DNA from: Pimelobacter simplex
Lineage (GTDB): Bacteria > Actinomycetota > Actinomycetes > Propionibacteriales > Nocardioidaceae
Direction: 5' to 3'
Assembly: GCF_024662235.1 (NCBI RefSeq)
Contig: NZ_CP096276.1
Location: 1,178,001-1,242,000, forward strand
Length of the DNA stretch: 64,000 nucleotides
The translations under genes were made by a program, and so were the position numbers. Positions 55,663 through 64,000 of the stretch are shown piece after piece (position 1 is the stretch's first letter; every line of letters starts with the position of its first letter). The notes beneath the pieces are model-generated. The model saw only the letters and a list, made by a program, of their open reading frames with translations, was not told the DNA's origin and did not search any database.

Positions 55663-56112
55663 ATGGCCAGCCCGCGCGTGCGCAAGATCGCCGACCGGAT
55701 CCAGGTGATCGTCGCCGAGATGCTCGAGCGGCGCGTCAAGGACCCCCGCCTGGGGTTCGTGACCGTCACCGAGGTCCGGATGACCGGTGACGCCCAGAAC
55801 GCCACCATCTACTACACCGTGCTCGGCGAGGACGCCGACCAGCAGGCGACCGCCCAGGCGCTGGAGTCGGCCAAGGGCCTGCTCCGCTCCGAGGTCGGCA
55901 AGCAGCTCGGCATGCGGACCGTCCCCTCGCTCGCCTTCGAGTTCGACGGCATCCCCGAGAGCGCGCGGCACCTCGACGAGGTCCTCGCCAAGGCCCGTGA
56001 GGCCGACGCGGCCGTCGCGGCCGCCCGCGAGGGTGCCGAGCCGGCCGGCGAGCCGGACCCGTACAAGAAGCCGCGCGAGATCGTCGACGAAGAGGCCGAG
56101 GACACCGAGTGA
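55663..56112 (+). CDS. rbfA: 30S ribosome-binding factor A
   Basis: 149 aa. KH-type fold with [40 protein letters not shown] in the middle and the C-terminal [19 protein letters not shown] (usually FxxDxSxExxxxIxxLL). A 35-residue acidic tail follows. RbfA matures the 16S rRNA 5' end. ATG 55663 follows AGGAATCTGATC. The stop overlaps the truB start. Confidence 0.94.
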   Translation: MASPRVRKIADRIQVIVAEMLERRVKDPRLGFVTVTEVRMTGDAQNATIYYTVLGEDADQQATAQALESAKGLLRSEVGKQLGMRTVPSLAFEFDGIPESARHLDEVLAKAREADAAVAAAREGAEPAGEPDPYKKPREIVDEEAEDTE

Positions 56113-56978
56113 CCTCGTCCGGCGCGCCGTCCGGGCTGGTCGTCGTCGACAAGCCCGGCGGCATGACGTCGCACGCCGTCGTCTCCCGGGTACGACGCAC
56201 GCTCGGCACCCGCAAGGTCGGGCACGCCGGCACCCTCGACCCGATGGCGACCGGCGTGCTCGTGCTGGGCGTCGAGCGAGCGACCCGGCTGCTCGGTCAC
56301 CTCATGCTGACCGAGAAGACCTACTCCGCGACCGTCCGGCTCGGCCAGGTCACCACGACCGACGACGCCGAGGGCGAGACCACCGCGACCATCCCGACCG
56401 CGCACGTCACCGAGGACGCCGTGCGGACCGCGCTCGCCGCGTTCGAGGGCGAGATCTCTCAGGTGCCCTCGACCGTCTCCGCGATCAAGGTCGACGGCAA
56501 GCGCGCTTACGCCCGGGCCCGGGCTGGCGAGGAGGTCGAGCTCAAGGCCCGGCCGGTGACGATCCACGAGATCACCGCCGGCGGGTTCCGCCGCGAGGGC
56601 GACTTCCTCGACCTGGAGATCCGGGTGCGCTGCTCCAGCGGCACCTACATCCGCGCGATCGCCCGTGACCTGGGTGCGGCGCTGGGCGTGGGCGGTCACC
56701 TGACGGCGCTGCGCCGGCACGCCGTCGGCCCCTTCACGCTCGCCACCGCCTGCACCGACCTCGACGACCTCCAGGTCACCCCGCTCGCCGACGCCGCCCG
56801 GGCGACCTTCCCCGCCGTCGACCTGGACGCCGAGCAGGCCCAGGCGGTGCGCTACGGACGGCCGCTGCCGCTGGTGATCGACGAGCTGACCGGCGTCTTC
56901 GACCCGGCCGGTGAGTTCCTCGCGCTCTACAAGCCCGAGGGCGCCACCGCCCGGCCCGCGGCGGTCTTCGTCGGGTGA
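56109..56978 (+). CDS. truB: tRNA pseudouridine(55) synthase
   Basis: 289 aa. Catalytic Asp in [12 protein letters not shown] (about D44), with [15 protein letters not shown] near the N-terminus and the conserved [14 protein letters not shown]. TruB isomerises U55 in the T-loop of tRNAs. GTG 56109 overlaps the rbfA stop; its own stop overlaps the next gene's GTG, so translation is coupled through the run. Confidence 0.95.
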   Translation: MTSSGAPSGLVVVDKPGGMTSHAVVSRVRRTLGTRKVGHAGTLDPMATGVLVLGVERATRLLGHLMLTEKTYSATVRLGQVTTTDDAEGETTATIPTAHVTEDAVRTALAAFEGEISQVPSTVSAIKVDGKRAYARARAGEEVELKARPVTIHEITAGGFRREGDFLDLEIRVRCSSGTYIRAIARDLGAALGVGGHLTALRRHAVGPFTLATACTDLDDLQVTPLADAARATFPAVDLDAEQAQAVRYGRPLPLVIDELTGVFDPAGEFLALYKPEGATARPAAVFVG

Positions 56979-57907
56979 GCCGGCGGCACGCCCTCGGCGC
57001 CCTGCTGGCCCTCGTCGTGCTGACGGGGTGCTCGGCGGGCGCCGACGAGCCGCGCCCCGAGCCGGCCGCGCGAGCGATGCCGGACTGCGCCGGCGAGCGC
57101 CCCGCCGTCCGCACCTACGACGCCCCGGTGGCCGAGCTGAGCGTCGCCTCGTTCAACGTCGACCGCACCGGGCGCCCGCGCGCCATCGCCGCCGACGTAC
57201 GCCGCCTGCTGGGTCGCGACGACCTCGATCTGGTCGGCTGGCAGGAGGCCGACACCGACGCCTTCGCCCGCGCGGTGCGGGCCGTGCCGGGCTGGCGCAC
57301 CGAGATCCTCGACGCCGCCGACGGTCAGCGCCAGGTGCCGATCAGCTGGCGCACCGCGCGGTGGGCGCTCGTCTCGGTCACCGCCCACCCGATGACCGAG
57401 GGCGCCGGCCGGGACCGCACCGACCACCCGTTCCGGCCCAAGTGGGCCACCTCGGTGACCCTGCGGCACCGGGCCAGCGGGCGTGAGGTCACGCTGCTCG
57501 ACACCCACGTCCCCAACCACGTCGAGACCGGCGACCGCTGGGAGGACAACGTCAACGCCCGCGCCGCCCGGCAGCACTACCGCCGCCTGGCCGACCTGCT
57601 GGGCCGGCCCGGCGGCGTACGGCTGGCGACGGGGGACTTCCAGTGGGACCACCACGACGACCTCGCCGCCCGCCCGCGCGGCGGGATCACCGACGCCTTC
57701 GCGGGCCGCGCGCGCAGCTCGTTCGAGGTGCTGGGGCTCACCGGCGTCTGCCCGACCCGCAACACGCGCTGGATCGACTACGTCTGGATCGACGAGCCCT
57801 CGCTCGCCGCGGGCCGGGCCGGGTTCGTGACCCACCGCTCGCTCGACGGCTACGCCTCGGACCACCGGCCGATGCTCGCCACGATCGCGCTGCTGCCCGG
57901 ACGCTGA
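56975..57907 (+). CDS. Secreted endonuclease/exonuclease/phosphatase-fold lipoprotein
   Basis: 310 aa. Lipoprotein signal HALGALLALVVLTGC. The EEP fold shows SVASFNVDRTG (metal/Asn start), VGWQEADTD (the catalytic Glu), VTLLDTHVPNHV, ATGDFQWD (Asp/Asn-like) and YASDHRPMLATI (C-terminal D-H). It is probably a phosphodiesterase or nuclease-type enzyme outside the membrane. It is inserted between truB and ribF and translationally coupled to truB, which is unusual. Confidence 0.82.
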   Translation: MSRRHALGALLALVVLTGCSAGADEPRPEPAARAMPDCAGERPAVRTYDAPVAELSVASFNVDRTGRPRAIAADVRRLLGRDDLDLVGWQEADTDAFARAVRAVPGWRTEILDAADGQRQVPISWRTARWALVSVTAHPMTEGAGRDRTDHPFRPKWATSVTLRHRASGREVTLLDTHVPNHVETGDRWEDNVNARAARQHYRRLADLLGRPGGVRLATGDFQWDHHDDLAARPRGGITDAFAGRARSSFEVLGLTGVCPTRNTRWIDYVWIDEPSLAAGRAGFVTHRSLDGYASDHRPMLATIALLPGR

Positions 57908-57939
57908 GCCTGCGACCCGGATGTGGGAGAGTTGCCGCC

Positions 57940-58887
57940 GTGCGAGTGTGGCGCGACTTCTCCGAGGTGCCGAGTGATCTCGGCCGCACGGTGGTGACGA
58001 TCGGCAACTTCGACGGCATGCACCTGGGACACCAGCACGTCGTCCGGCGGGCCCGCGAGGTCGCCGCCGAGGTCGGCGTCGACCACGTCGTGGCGGTGAC
58101 CTTCGACCCGCACCCGATCGCGGTGCTGCGGCCCGAGCACGCCCCGCCGACGCTGACCACCATCGAGGGCCGGCTGCGGCTGCTGGGCGAGGCGGGCGTG
58201 GACGACGTGCTCGTCATCCCGTTCTCCCGCGAGATCGCCGACTGGACCCCGCAGGAGTTCATCGACCGGATCCTGCTCGCCGCGCTGCACGCCAAGGCGG
58301 TCGTGGTGGGCGCGAACTTCCGCTTCGGCAACCGTGCGGCCGGTGACTGCAACCTGCTCCGGGCGGCCGGCGCCGAGCACGACTTCGTGCTCGAGGAGGT
58401 CAGCCTCGACGGCGGACCCCAGGTGTGGTCCTCGACGTACGTCCGGACCTGCCTGGCCGCCGGTGACGTGACCGGGGCCGCCGAGGCGCTGGGCCGGCCC
58501 TTCACCACCCGCGGGATCGTCGTCGAGGGCGACAAGCGCGGCCGCGAGCTGGGCTACCCGACGGCCAACGTCCCGGTCCGCTCCGGCGCGGCGGTGCCCG
58601 CCGACGGCGTCTACGCCGGGCGGCTGACGGTGCTCGACGGACCCGACGCGGGGATGACCTACCCGGCGGCGATCAGCGTGGGCACCAACCCGACCTTCGC
58701 GGGGGAGCGGGAGAGCCGGGTCGAGTCCTACGTGCTCGACCGGACCGACCTGTACCTCTACGGCCGCCAGGTCGAGGTCGCCTTCGCCGAGCGGCTGCGC
58801 GGCATGGTCCGCTTCGACTCGGTCGAGGACCTGCTCACCGCCATGGCCGACGACGTCGCCCGGGCCCGCACGATCCTCGCGGACTGA
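57940..58887 (+). CDS. ribF: Bifunctional riboflavin kinase / FAD synthetase
   Basis: 315 aa. The N-terminal adenylyltransferase half has IGNFDGMHLGHQHVV and FSREIADWTPQEFI, VVGANFRFGN; the C-terminal kinase half has GDKRGRELGYPTANV, DGVYAG and ISVGTNPTF, the flavokinase G-x-T-N motif. It makes FMN and FAD. GTG 57940 is assumed; GTG 57946 is possible. It precedes the membrane protein gene by a one-base overlap (TGATG). Confidence 0.95.
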   Translation: MRVWRDFSEVPSDLGRTVVTIGNFDGMHLGHQHVVRRAREVAAEVGVDHVVAVTFDPHPIAVLRPEHAPPTLTTIEGRLRLLGEAGVDDVLVIPFSREIADWTPQEFIDRILLAALHAKAVVVGANFRFGNRAAGDCNLLRAAGAEHDFVLEEVSLDGGPQVWSSTYVRTCLAAGDVTGAAEALGRPFTTRGIVVEGDKRGRELGYPTANVPVRSGAAVPADGVYAGRLTVLDGPDAGMTYPAAISVGTNPTFAGERESRVESYVLDRTDLYLYGRQVEVAFAERLRGMVRFDSVEDLLTAMADDVARARTILAD

Positions 58888-59900
58888 TGCCCGAGGGCAC
58901 CCGCTCCGACGTGGCCGCCGCGGAGCGGTGGTTCGTCGACCACGGGCTGCCGTACTTCGTCGACGACTACCGCGCCGCCGTCGCCCGGGGGCTGAGCCGC
59001 GCGCGGCTGGTGCCGGTGCTGGCCGCGTCGGTCGTCGTGGGCGCGCTCGCCGGGGCACTGACCGGACCGTGGCTGGGTGCCGCGGCCGCGCTCGGGGCCG
59101 CGTTGACGGCGCTCGGCGTCGTCCTCGCCGGGTACGCCGTCGCGACCCTGCGCGCCTGGCTGATCGTGGGCTGGGCGGTACGGCGTACCTTCCGCTCGCT
59201 GGGGCTCATGGTCCCGCTGGTGACCCGGGCGCTGCCCCTGCTGCTGCTCTTCGTCACGTTCCTGTTCATCAACGCCGAGGTCTGGCAGGTCGCGGCGAGC
59301 CTCGACGGCGGCGTGCTGTGGGTGGCGGTGCTGCTCTTCGCCGCGATGGCGGTGGGCTTCCTGCTCACCCGGCTGCCCGAGGAGCTCGACAGCGTCGACG
59401 ACGAGGTCGAGGGCAAGCAGCTCGTCGACGCGTGCACCGGGACGCCGCTCGAGCCCGCCGCGCGCCGGATCGCCGGGCAGGTCGACCGGGTCGGCGCCGT
59501 CGACGCCGAGGTGACCGGGCTCCAGAAGGCCAACCTGGTCCTCGTGCTGCTGGTCGCCCAGGCCGTGCAGGTGCTGCTCCTGGCGCTGGCGGTCTTCGCG
59601 TTCTTCATCGTCTTCGGCCTGGTCGCGATGGACCCGGCGGTCGTCAGCCTGTGGACCACGCACCCGCTGCACCCGATCGACGGGCCGCTCGGTGAGCTCT
59701 TCGGCGACCGGCTGAGCCTCGAGCTGCTGCGGGTCTCGACCTTCCTGGCGGCGTTCAGCGGGCTCTACTTCACCGTCTACGCGGTGACCGACGAGCTCTA
59801 CCGCCGGCAGTTCTTCTCGACCGTCATCCGTGAGCTCGAGCGCGCGGTGAGCGCGCGGGTCGCCTATCGCTGGCTGCGCGACGACGAGGAGCTCGCGTGA
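58887..59900 (+). CDS. Multi-pass membrane protein, unknown
   Basis: 337 aa with about six hydrophobic helices (near residues 40-60, 65-90, 105-130, 140-160, 215-245 and 275-300). A large hydrophilic loop between helices 4 and 5 contains LPEELDSVDDEVEGKQLVDAC. No family motif is recognised. It overlaps ribF by one base and the nucleoside hydrolase gene by four, so it belongs to the same run, where rpsO is often found in other bacteria. Confidence 0.75.
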   Translation: MPEGTRSDVAAAERWFVDHGLPYFVDDYRAAVARGLSRARLVPVLAASVVVGALAGALTGPWLGAAAALGAALTALGVVLAGYAVATLRAWLIVGWAVRRTFRSLGLMVPLVTRALPLLLLFVTFLFINAEVWQVAASLDGGVLWVAVLLFAAMAVGFLLTRLPEELDSVDDEVEGKQLVDACTGTPLEPAARRIAGQVDRVGAVDAEVTGLQKANLVLVLLVAQAVQVLLLALAVFAFFIVFGLVAMDPAVVSLWTTHPLHPIDGPLGELFGDRLSLELLRVSTFLAAFSGLYFTVYAVTDELYRRQFFSTVIRELERAVSARVAYRWLRDDEELA

Positions 59901-60676
59901 CCACGCCGCTCGTCCTCGCCGCCGACGCGAACACCGACGACGCCGTCGCGATCCTCCTCGCGGCGCGGCACCCCCACCTCGACCTGCGCGGGGTCAGCAC
60001 GGCGAGCGCCGACGAGGCCGCCGCCCTGCGCGACCTGGTCGCGCCCGGCGAGGTCGGCGAGGTCGGGTTCCACGCCGGTCCCGACTGGCTGGTCCGGACC
60101 CTGCGCGAGGCGCCGGAGCCGGTCACGCTGGTCACGACCGGGCCGCTGAGCCACGTCGCCGCCGCGCTCGCCGCGGACCGCTCGATCGCCCGTGCGGTGG
60201 CTCGGCTGGTCGTGCTCGGGGGAGCGCACCGGGCGGCGGGCGTGACGGCCCACGCCGAGCGCAACGTGTGGACCGATCCCGACGCCGCGGCCGCCGTCCT
60301 CGCCGCGCCCTTTCGCGACACGCTGCTGGTGACCGCCGACGCCACGGCCGCGGCGGCGCTGACCCCGGCGGACCTCGACCGCCTCCACGCCTCCGGCACC
60401 GCGGCGGCCCGCGCCGCGGCCGGGCTGTGCGCGGAGCGCCTCGACCGCGGCGCACTCGTGCACGACCCGCTCGCGGTGGCTGCGGTCGTGGACCCGACCC
60501 TGCTCACCACCCTGCGCGCCACCGTCCGGGTGGAGCGCACCGACCCGGCGACGTACGGCGCCACGCGGTTCGCCGCCGAGCTCGACGAGAAGCGCGGCCG
60601 GACCACGGTGGCCGTCGGCGCCGACCGGGTCCGGTACGCCGGCCTGCTCTGCACCACGCTCGGAAAACGCTACTAA
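59897..60676 (+). CDS. Inosine/uridine-preferring nucleoside hydrolase-like protein
   Basis: 259 aa, shorter than the usual 310-320. The calcium/catalytic loop is ADANTDDAVAIL, which keeps the last Asp pair and one upstream Asp of the D-x-D-P-G-x-D-D motif but replaces its first Asp with Ala. TTGPLSHVAAAL, NVWTDPDAAAAV and HDPLAVAAV (catalytic His) are conserved. It probably cleaves ribonucleosides to base and ribose, though the changed motif makes activity less certain. The ATG/GTG start overlaps the membrane protein stop. Confidence 0.82.
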   Translation: MTTPLVLAADANTDDAVAILLAARHPHLDLRGVSTASADEAAALRDLVAPGEVGEVGFHAGPDWLVRTLREAPEPVTLVTTGPLSHVAAALAADRSIARAVARLVVLGGAHRAAGVTAHAERNVWTDPDAAAAVLAAPFRDTLLVTADATAAAALTPADLDRLHASGTAAARAAAGLCAERLDRGALVHDPLAVAAVVDPTLLTTLRATVRVERTDPATYGATRFAAELDEKRGRTTVAVGADRVRYAGLLCTTLGKRY

Positions 60677-60708
60677 GTTCAGCAAGTCACTCGTGTTACC
60701 GTCGGGAG

Positions 60709-61887
60709 ATGACGGACAACGCACTGCGCCGCCGGGCGCTGCTCGGGCTGCCGCTGGCCGGCGCCGCCGCTGCCGTGGCCGCCCAGGTCGGACCGCTCGC
60801 CCAGCGCGCGCTCGCCGGGGCACCGGCGATCCGCAAGGCCCTCCCGGCGTCCTGGTTCATCGACTACGGCACCAACGCGGAGACCCGCTGGGACTCCGTC
60901 GACCCACGCCGCTACCGCACGCCCCAGGCGCGGCTGTTCGTGCGCAACCACACCGCGACGCCCACGATCGACCCGGCCGGCTACCGGCTGCGGGTCTTCG
61001 GGGACGGCCTGCGCGACCCCTCCGGGACCGAGCTCAGCCTGCGCGACCTGCGCCGGCGGTTCCGGACCGTCGAGGTGACCACCGTCCACGAGTGCACCGG
61101 CAACGGCCGCAGTCTCTTCGCGAGCCAGCAGGGCGCGACGGTGTCCGGCACGCCCTGGACGCTCGGCGCGGTCGGCACGGTCACCTGGCAGGGCGTGCGG
61201 CTGCGCGACGTACTGGCCGCGACGGGACTGCGCCCCGAGGCGGTGTCGATCCAGGCGACGGGCCTCGACGCGCCGTACGTCGACAAGGGGGTGGACCACG
61301 GCCGGGTCCGCCGCCCGTTCCCGGTCGCCAAGGCGCTCGACGACGCGCTGCTGGCCTGGGGCGCGAACGGCGAGCCGCTGCTGCCCGACCACGGCTACCC
61401 CCTGCGGCTCGTGCTGCCCGGCTGGATCGGGATCGCCAGCATCAAGTGGCTCGGCTCGCTCGAGGTCGCCACCACCGACCTCACCTCGCCGTGGAACACC
61501 CGGTGGTACAACATCGACGGCCCCCTGAGCGTCAACCCGGTCCGCTCCGCCTGGGAGCTGGCCTGGCAGGCGCGGCTCCCGGCTGCCCGCAAGGTCGCCC
61601 TGACCGGCCGCTCGTGGTCCGGCGCGGCGCCGATCGCCCGGGTCGACGTCAGCACCGACGGCGGCGCCACCTGGTCCCGGGCCCGGCTGCACCACGCGCC
61701 CCGGCGTACCCGGGGCCACGGCTGGACGCAGTGGAGCCACACCTGGCACCGGCCCGCGGCGGGCGCCCACGAGCTGCTGGCGCGCGCCACCGATGCGCGC
61801 GGACGGACCCAGCCGGACGTCGCCGCGGTCAACCCCAACGGCTACTTCTTCGACGCCGTGGTGCGGCACCCGGTGACGGTCGGCTAG
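60709..61887 (+). CDS. Sulfite-oxidase-family molybdenum enzyme, Tat-exported
   Basis: 392 aa. The N-terminal RRRALLGLPLAGAAAAVAAQ is a Tat-type signal. The Moco domain shows TTVHECTGNGR (the Mo-binding Cys) and HGYPLRLVLPGWIGIASIKWL; the C-terminal dimerisation Ig domain reads VALTGRSWSGAAPIARVDVS and ATDARGRTQPDVAAVNPNGY. It probably oxidises sulfite or a similar substrate outside the cell. ATG 60709 with GGGAG upstream. No cytochrome partner is adjacent. Confidence 0.88.
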   Translation: MTDNALRRRALLGLPLAGAAAAVAAQVGPLAQRALAGAPAIRKALPASWFIDYGTNAETRWDSVDPRRYRTPQARLFVRNHTATPTIDPAGYRLRVFGDGLRDPSGTELSLRDLRRRFRTVEVTTVHECTGNGRSLFASQQGATVSGTPWTLGAVGTVTWQGVRLRDVLAATGLRPEAVSIQATGLDAPYVDKGVDHGRVRRPFPVAKALDDALLAWGANGEPLLPDHGYPLRLVLPGWIGIASIKWLGSLEVATTDLTSPWNTRWYNIDGPLSVNPVRSAWELAWQARLPAARKVALTGRSWSGAAPIARVDVSTDGGATWSRARLHHAPRRTRGHGWTQWSHTWHRPAAGAHELLARATDARGRTQPDVAAVNPNGYFFDAVVRHPVTVG

Positions 61888-63032
61888 CCGCGCCGCTCGG
61901 CGAGCAGCGCCGCCGTCGCGTCGCGGTCGTCCGGCAACCCGACCTGCATCCGGGCGAGCTTGGCGTTGCCGTTGGTGGGGCCCCAGGTCGCGTCGTTGGC
62001 GACGAGCGCGGCCACGACCGCGCACTGAGCGGCGCTCCACGCCGGCGCCGGGTCCGGGCGCACGCCGGGCGTGAAGACCACCTCGGGGAAGGTCCGGCGC
62101 AGGATCGGCGCGACGTCGGAGTCGACCGTGAACGCCCCGCCGGCCGCGATCATCGCGGTCAGCGCCGGGAGCATCTCGTCGAGGCCGACGTCCGCACGCT
62201 CCAGCAGCTCGCCCAGCAGCACCAGTCGCACGTGCCGCCCGAGCTGGGGCGGCCGCTCGGTGAACCAGGCGTCGCACGCCGCCGGGTCGCGCAGCGCCGC
62301 GATCAGCTCGGCGCTGCCGGCCGGCCCCCGCTCGCCCAGCGCGGCGCACGCCCGGACCGCCGGGTCGGGATCGGTGAGCCAGGGGCTCGTGTCCCCGCCG
62401 CCGTCGCGCACGGCGAGGACCCGGGCGGCCTTCTCGTCGCGGTCGGCCGAGGCGGTGACCAGGTCGGACAGTGCGCTCACCACGGGGGCCTGTGCCTCCT
62501 CGCCGAGCAGGGCGGTGGCAGCGCCGAGGGCGGCGACGGCCTCGCGCCGTACGTCGGGGGCGGGGTGGTCCAGGAGCGGGCTCGCCGCTGCCGCGACCTG
62601 CGGTGCGAGCGCTCGTACGTCGACGACGGCGCGCCTCATGAGCAGGTCCACGACCGGGCTCGACCACGCCTCCTCGTCCTCGGCGGCGCTCGCCCGGAGG
62701 AAGGCGTCGACCTCCGCCTCGTTCGGTTCGGGCACCGGCTCGGCGCCGACACCGGACTGCCGGGCGGCGTCCATCGCCCACGCCAGCCACTGCAGCATCC
62801 CGGCCCGGGCCGGTGCCTGCGCCGCCGGTTCCGCCACGGCTGCGGCCACCTCGGCCACGGCCGCCGGCGTGGCCGTCCAGATGGTGCCCTGGTGGAGCAC
62901 CGCGCTGTCGAGGTGGTCCAGCGCCTCGTCGATCTCGTCGTCGTCGCTGCCGCGGAGGGCGGCGAGGTGGTCGGGGGTGTCGGTGGCCGGGCCGTAGGCG
63001 TGGAAGAGCCGGTCCCAGGGAGTCGCGGTCAC
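61884..63032 (-). CDS. HEAT-repeat-like protein
   Basis: 382 aa. Ala-rich helical repeats with HEAT-style spacing: LLDHPAPDVRREAVAALGAATALL, then WLTDPDPAVRACAALGERG and AALRDPAACDAW. These stack into a solenoid for protein binding. The N-terminus starts WDRLFHAYGPATDTPDHLAALRG. No catalytic motif is seen, and the partner is unknown. GTG start 63032. The stop overlaps the end of the Mo enzyme by four bases (CTAG). Confidence 0.72.
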   Translation of the reverse strand: MTATPWDRLFHAYGPATDTPDHLAALRGSDDDEIDEALDHLDSAVLHQGTIWTATPAAVAEVAAAVAEPAAQAPARAGMLQWLAWAMDAARQSGVGAEPVPEPNEAEVDAFLRASAAEDEEAWSSPVVDLLMRRAVVDVRALAPQVAAAASPLLDHPAPDVRREAVAALGAATALLGEEAQAPVVSALSDLVTASADRDEKAARVLAVRDGGGDTSPWLTDPDPAVRACAALGERGPAGSAELIAALRDPAACDAWFTERPPQLGRHVRLVLLGELLERADVGLDEMLPALTAMIAAGGAFTVDSDVAPILRRTFPEVVFTPGVRPDPAPAWSAAQCAVVAALVANDATWGPTNGNAKLARMQVGLPDDRDATAALLAERRG

Positions 63033-63053
63033 GCGGTCACCGTAGCGGGAGCG

Positions 63054-63476
63054 TCAGTCGTCGACCCGGCCGCGCAGCTGCTTGACCTGGCCCCGCTGCC
63101 GCTTGGCGTCGAGCCGTCGTTCCTGGGAGCCGCGGGTCGGCTTCGTCGCGCGCCGCGGCGGAGGGGGCGGCGCGAGCAGCTCACGGATCCGGGCCGCGAG
63201 CCGCTCCCGGGCCGCGCCGCGGTTGCGGTGCTGGGAGCGGTGCTCGTGGGCCACGACCGCGATCGGGCCGGGGCTGCGGGCGAGCAGGCGGGCGCGCTGG
63301 CGCTCGTCGAGCACGGTCGAGGCGGCCGGGTCCCAGACCAGCTCGACGCGGGTGTCGGTGGTGTTGACCGACTGCCCGCCCGGTCCGGGGGAGCGCGAGA
63401 AGCGCTCGACCAGCTCGCTGTCGGGCACGACGAGACCGCCGGGGACTCCCGGCCCCGGTGGGACGGTGAGGTCCAC
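63054..63476 (-). CDS. arfB: Peptidyl-tRNA hydrolase ArfB (codon-independent release factor)
   Basis: 140 aa. The RF-1 type catalytic segment SRSPGPGGQSVNTTDTRVELVWD holds the GGQ triplet, and a long basic C-terminus (TKPTRGSQERRLDAKRQRGQVK) enters the empty mRNA channel of stalled ribosomes. It releases nascent chains on non-stop ribosomes. GTG 63476 shares its G with the upstream TAG (TAGTG), so translation is coupled to the oxidoreductase. Confidence 0.93.
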   Translation of the reverse strand: MDLTVPPGPGVPGGLVVPDSELVERFSRSPGPGGQSVNTTDTRVELVWDPAASTVLDERQRARLLARSPGPIAVVAHEHRSQHRNRGAARERLAARIRELLAPPPPPRRATKPTRGSQERRLDAKRQRGQVKQLRGRVDD

Positions 63477-64000
63477 TACGCCACCGTCACCGGTACGCCG
63501 GACAGCGCCGCGTTGCCCGACACGTCGAGGCGCTCGGGGTCGGTCAGGTCGTTGATCGAGACGCCGGCGACCCCGGCGGCCACGCCCAGGCGCGCGCCGG
63601 CCCGGCCGTGCCCGTAGCCGTGGGGGAGCGAGACCACGCCCGGCATCACGTCCTCGGTCGCGCTCACCTCGACGCTGACCTCGCCCACCCGCGAGCGGAC
63701 CGTCACCATCGCCCCGTCGCTGAGCCCGCGCGCGGCGAGGTCGGCGGGGTGCATGAGCAGCTGGTGGCGGGCCTTGCCGCGGGTGAGCCGGTCGGTGTTG
63801 TGCATCCACGAGTTGCAGTCGCGCTGGTGGCGCCGGCCGATGAGCAGCAGCTCGCCGTCGCGGGGCAGCGCGTGCTCCCGCAGCCGTACGACGTCCGCGG
63901 CCACGACCTCCGGCAGCGCGTCGATCCGGCCGTTCCCGGTCCGCAGCCGGCCGGGGAGCTGCCCGGCGTTGAGCGGACCCAGGTCGACGCCCTCGGGGTG
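63476..64000 (-). CDS. Molybdopterin oxidoreductase, C-terminal part (partial)
   Basis: The frame stays open to the window edge, so the start is upstream. The visible part is a molydopterin dinucleotide-binding domain: LLLIGRRHQRDCNSWMHN, LMHPADLAARGLSDG, TVRSRVGEVSVEVSATEDVMPGVV and LPHGYGHGR. It belongs to the DMSO reductase superfamily (formate dehydrogenase or nitrate/other oxidoreductase); the substrate cannot be told from the tail. The stop overlaps arfB. Confidence 0.87.
   Translation of the reverse strand, partial: HPEGVDLGPLNAGQLPGRLRTGNGRIDALPEVVAADVVRLREHALPRDGELLLIGRRHQRDCNSWMHNTDRLTRGKARHQLLMHPADLAARGLSDGAMVTVRSRVGEVSVEVSATEDVMPGVVSLPHGYGHGRAGARLGVAAGVAGVSINDLTDPERLDVSGNAALSGVPVTVA

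Noticed and set aside
60695..60708. GTTACCGTCGGGAG as a further copy of the EMC palindrome
   Set aside because: The right half is GGAG rather than GGTA, so the dyad is lost, and the gene (sulfite-oxidase type) is unrelated to the pathway.

Overview
The window is very GC-rich, uses many GTG starts and has 1-4 bp stop/start overlaps. It carries actinobacterial hallmarks: a DUF2550 gene behind the ATP synthase operon, EndoMS/NucS, a FilP-like coiled-coil protein, dxr-M50 protease-ispG followed by a GNAT gene, and several apparently leaderless promoters. Overall it looks like a chromosomal segment of a Nocardioides-like actinomycete (genus inferred from style, not proven). No tRNA, rRNA, insertion sequence, prophage or CRISPR array was recognised.

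Layout. 1-1018: end of atpD, atpC, DUF2550. 1029-7606: MFS exporter, Fic protein, SWIM/SNF2 helicase with a small partner. 7617-11234: cobalamin adenosyltransferase, STAS protein, ethylmalonyl-CoA mutase, ArsC-like protein. 11309-16812: small Cys-rich protein behind an iron-box-like site, two-component system, membrane and surface proteins. 16822-25236: ferritin, DUF952, pentapeptide protein, NucS, DUF167, 3-hydroxyacyl-CoA dehydrogenase, hydrolase, nuclease, CGNR regulator, EamA transporter, lipoprotein. 25238-34571: AI-2E permease, FilP-like protein, crotonyl-CoA carboxylase/reductase, 5-oxoprolinase pxpABC, methylmalonyl-CoA epimerase, acetyl-CoA acetyltransferase, MeaB GTPase. 34587-41239: polysaccharide deacetylase, MEP-pathway genes with the M50 protease, homocysteine methyltransferase, GNAT. 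41229-48991: TetR with a divergent FAD enzyme, a frameshifted lipoprotein, DoxX, proS, HAD, ferritin-like pair. 49061-58887: rimP-nusA-ylxR-infB-rbfA-truB-ribF, interrupted by two lipoprotein genes. 58887-64000: membrane protein, nucleoside hydrolase, sulfite-oxidase-like enzyme, HEAT protein, ArfB, and the end of a molybdopterin oxidoreductase.

The strongest system-level signal is a set of ethylmalonyl-CoA pathway genes scattered over 27 kb: acetyl-CoA acetyltransferase, 3-hydroxybutyryl-CoA-type dehydrogenase with an unusual domain order, Ccr, epimerase, Ecm, MeaB chaperone and the B12 adenosyltransferase. A common palindrome, GTTACC-N4-GGTA, lies upstream of ecm, the dehydrogenase and ccr and could be the operator of one regulon.

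Other points of interest: a repeated 15-mer on both sides of the two-component system; a DtxR/IdeR-like box before a tiny Cys-rich protein; an apparent one-base deletion in the C-run of infB; a second frameshift in a propeller lipoprotein; inverted-repeat arrays between convergent genes; and back-to-back leaderless promoters between nucS and DUF167.
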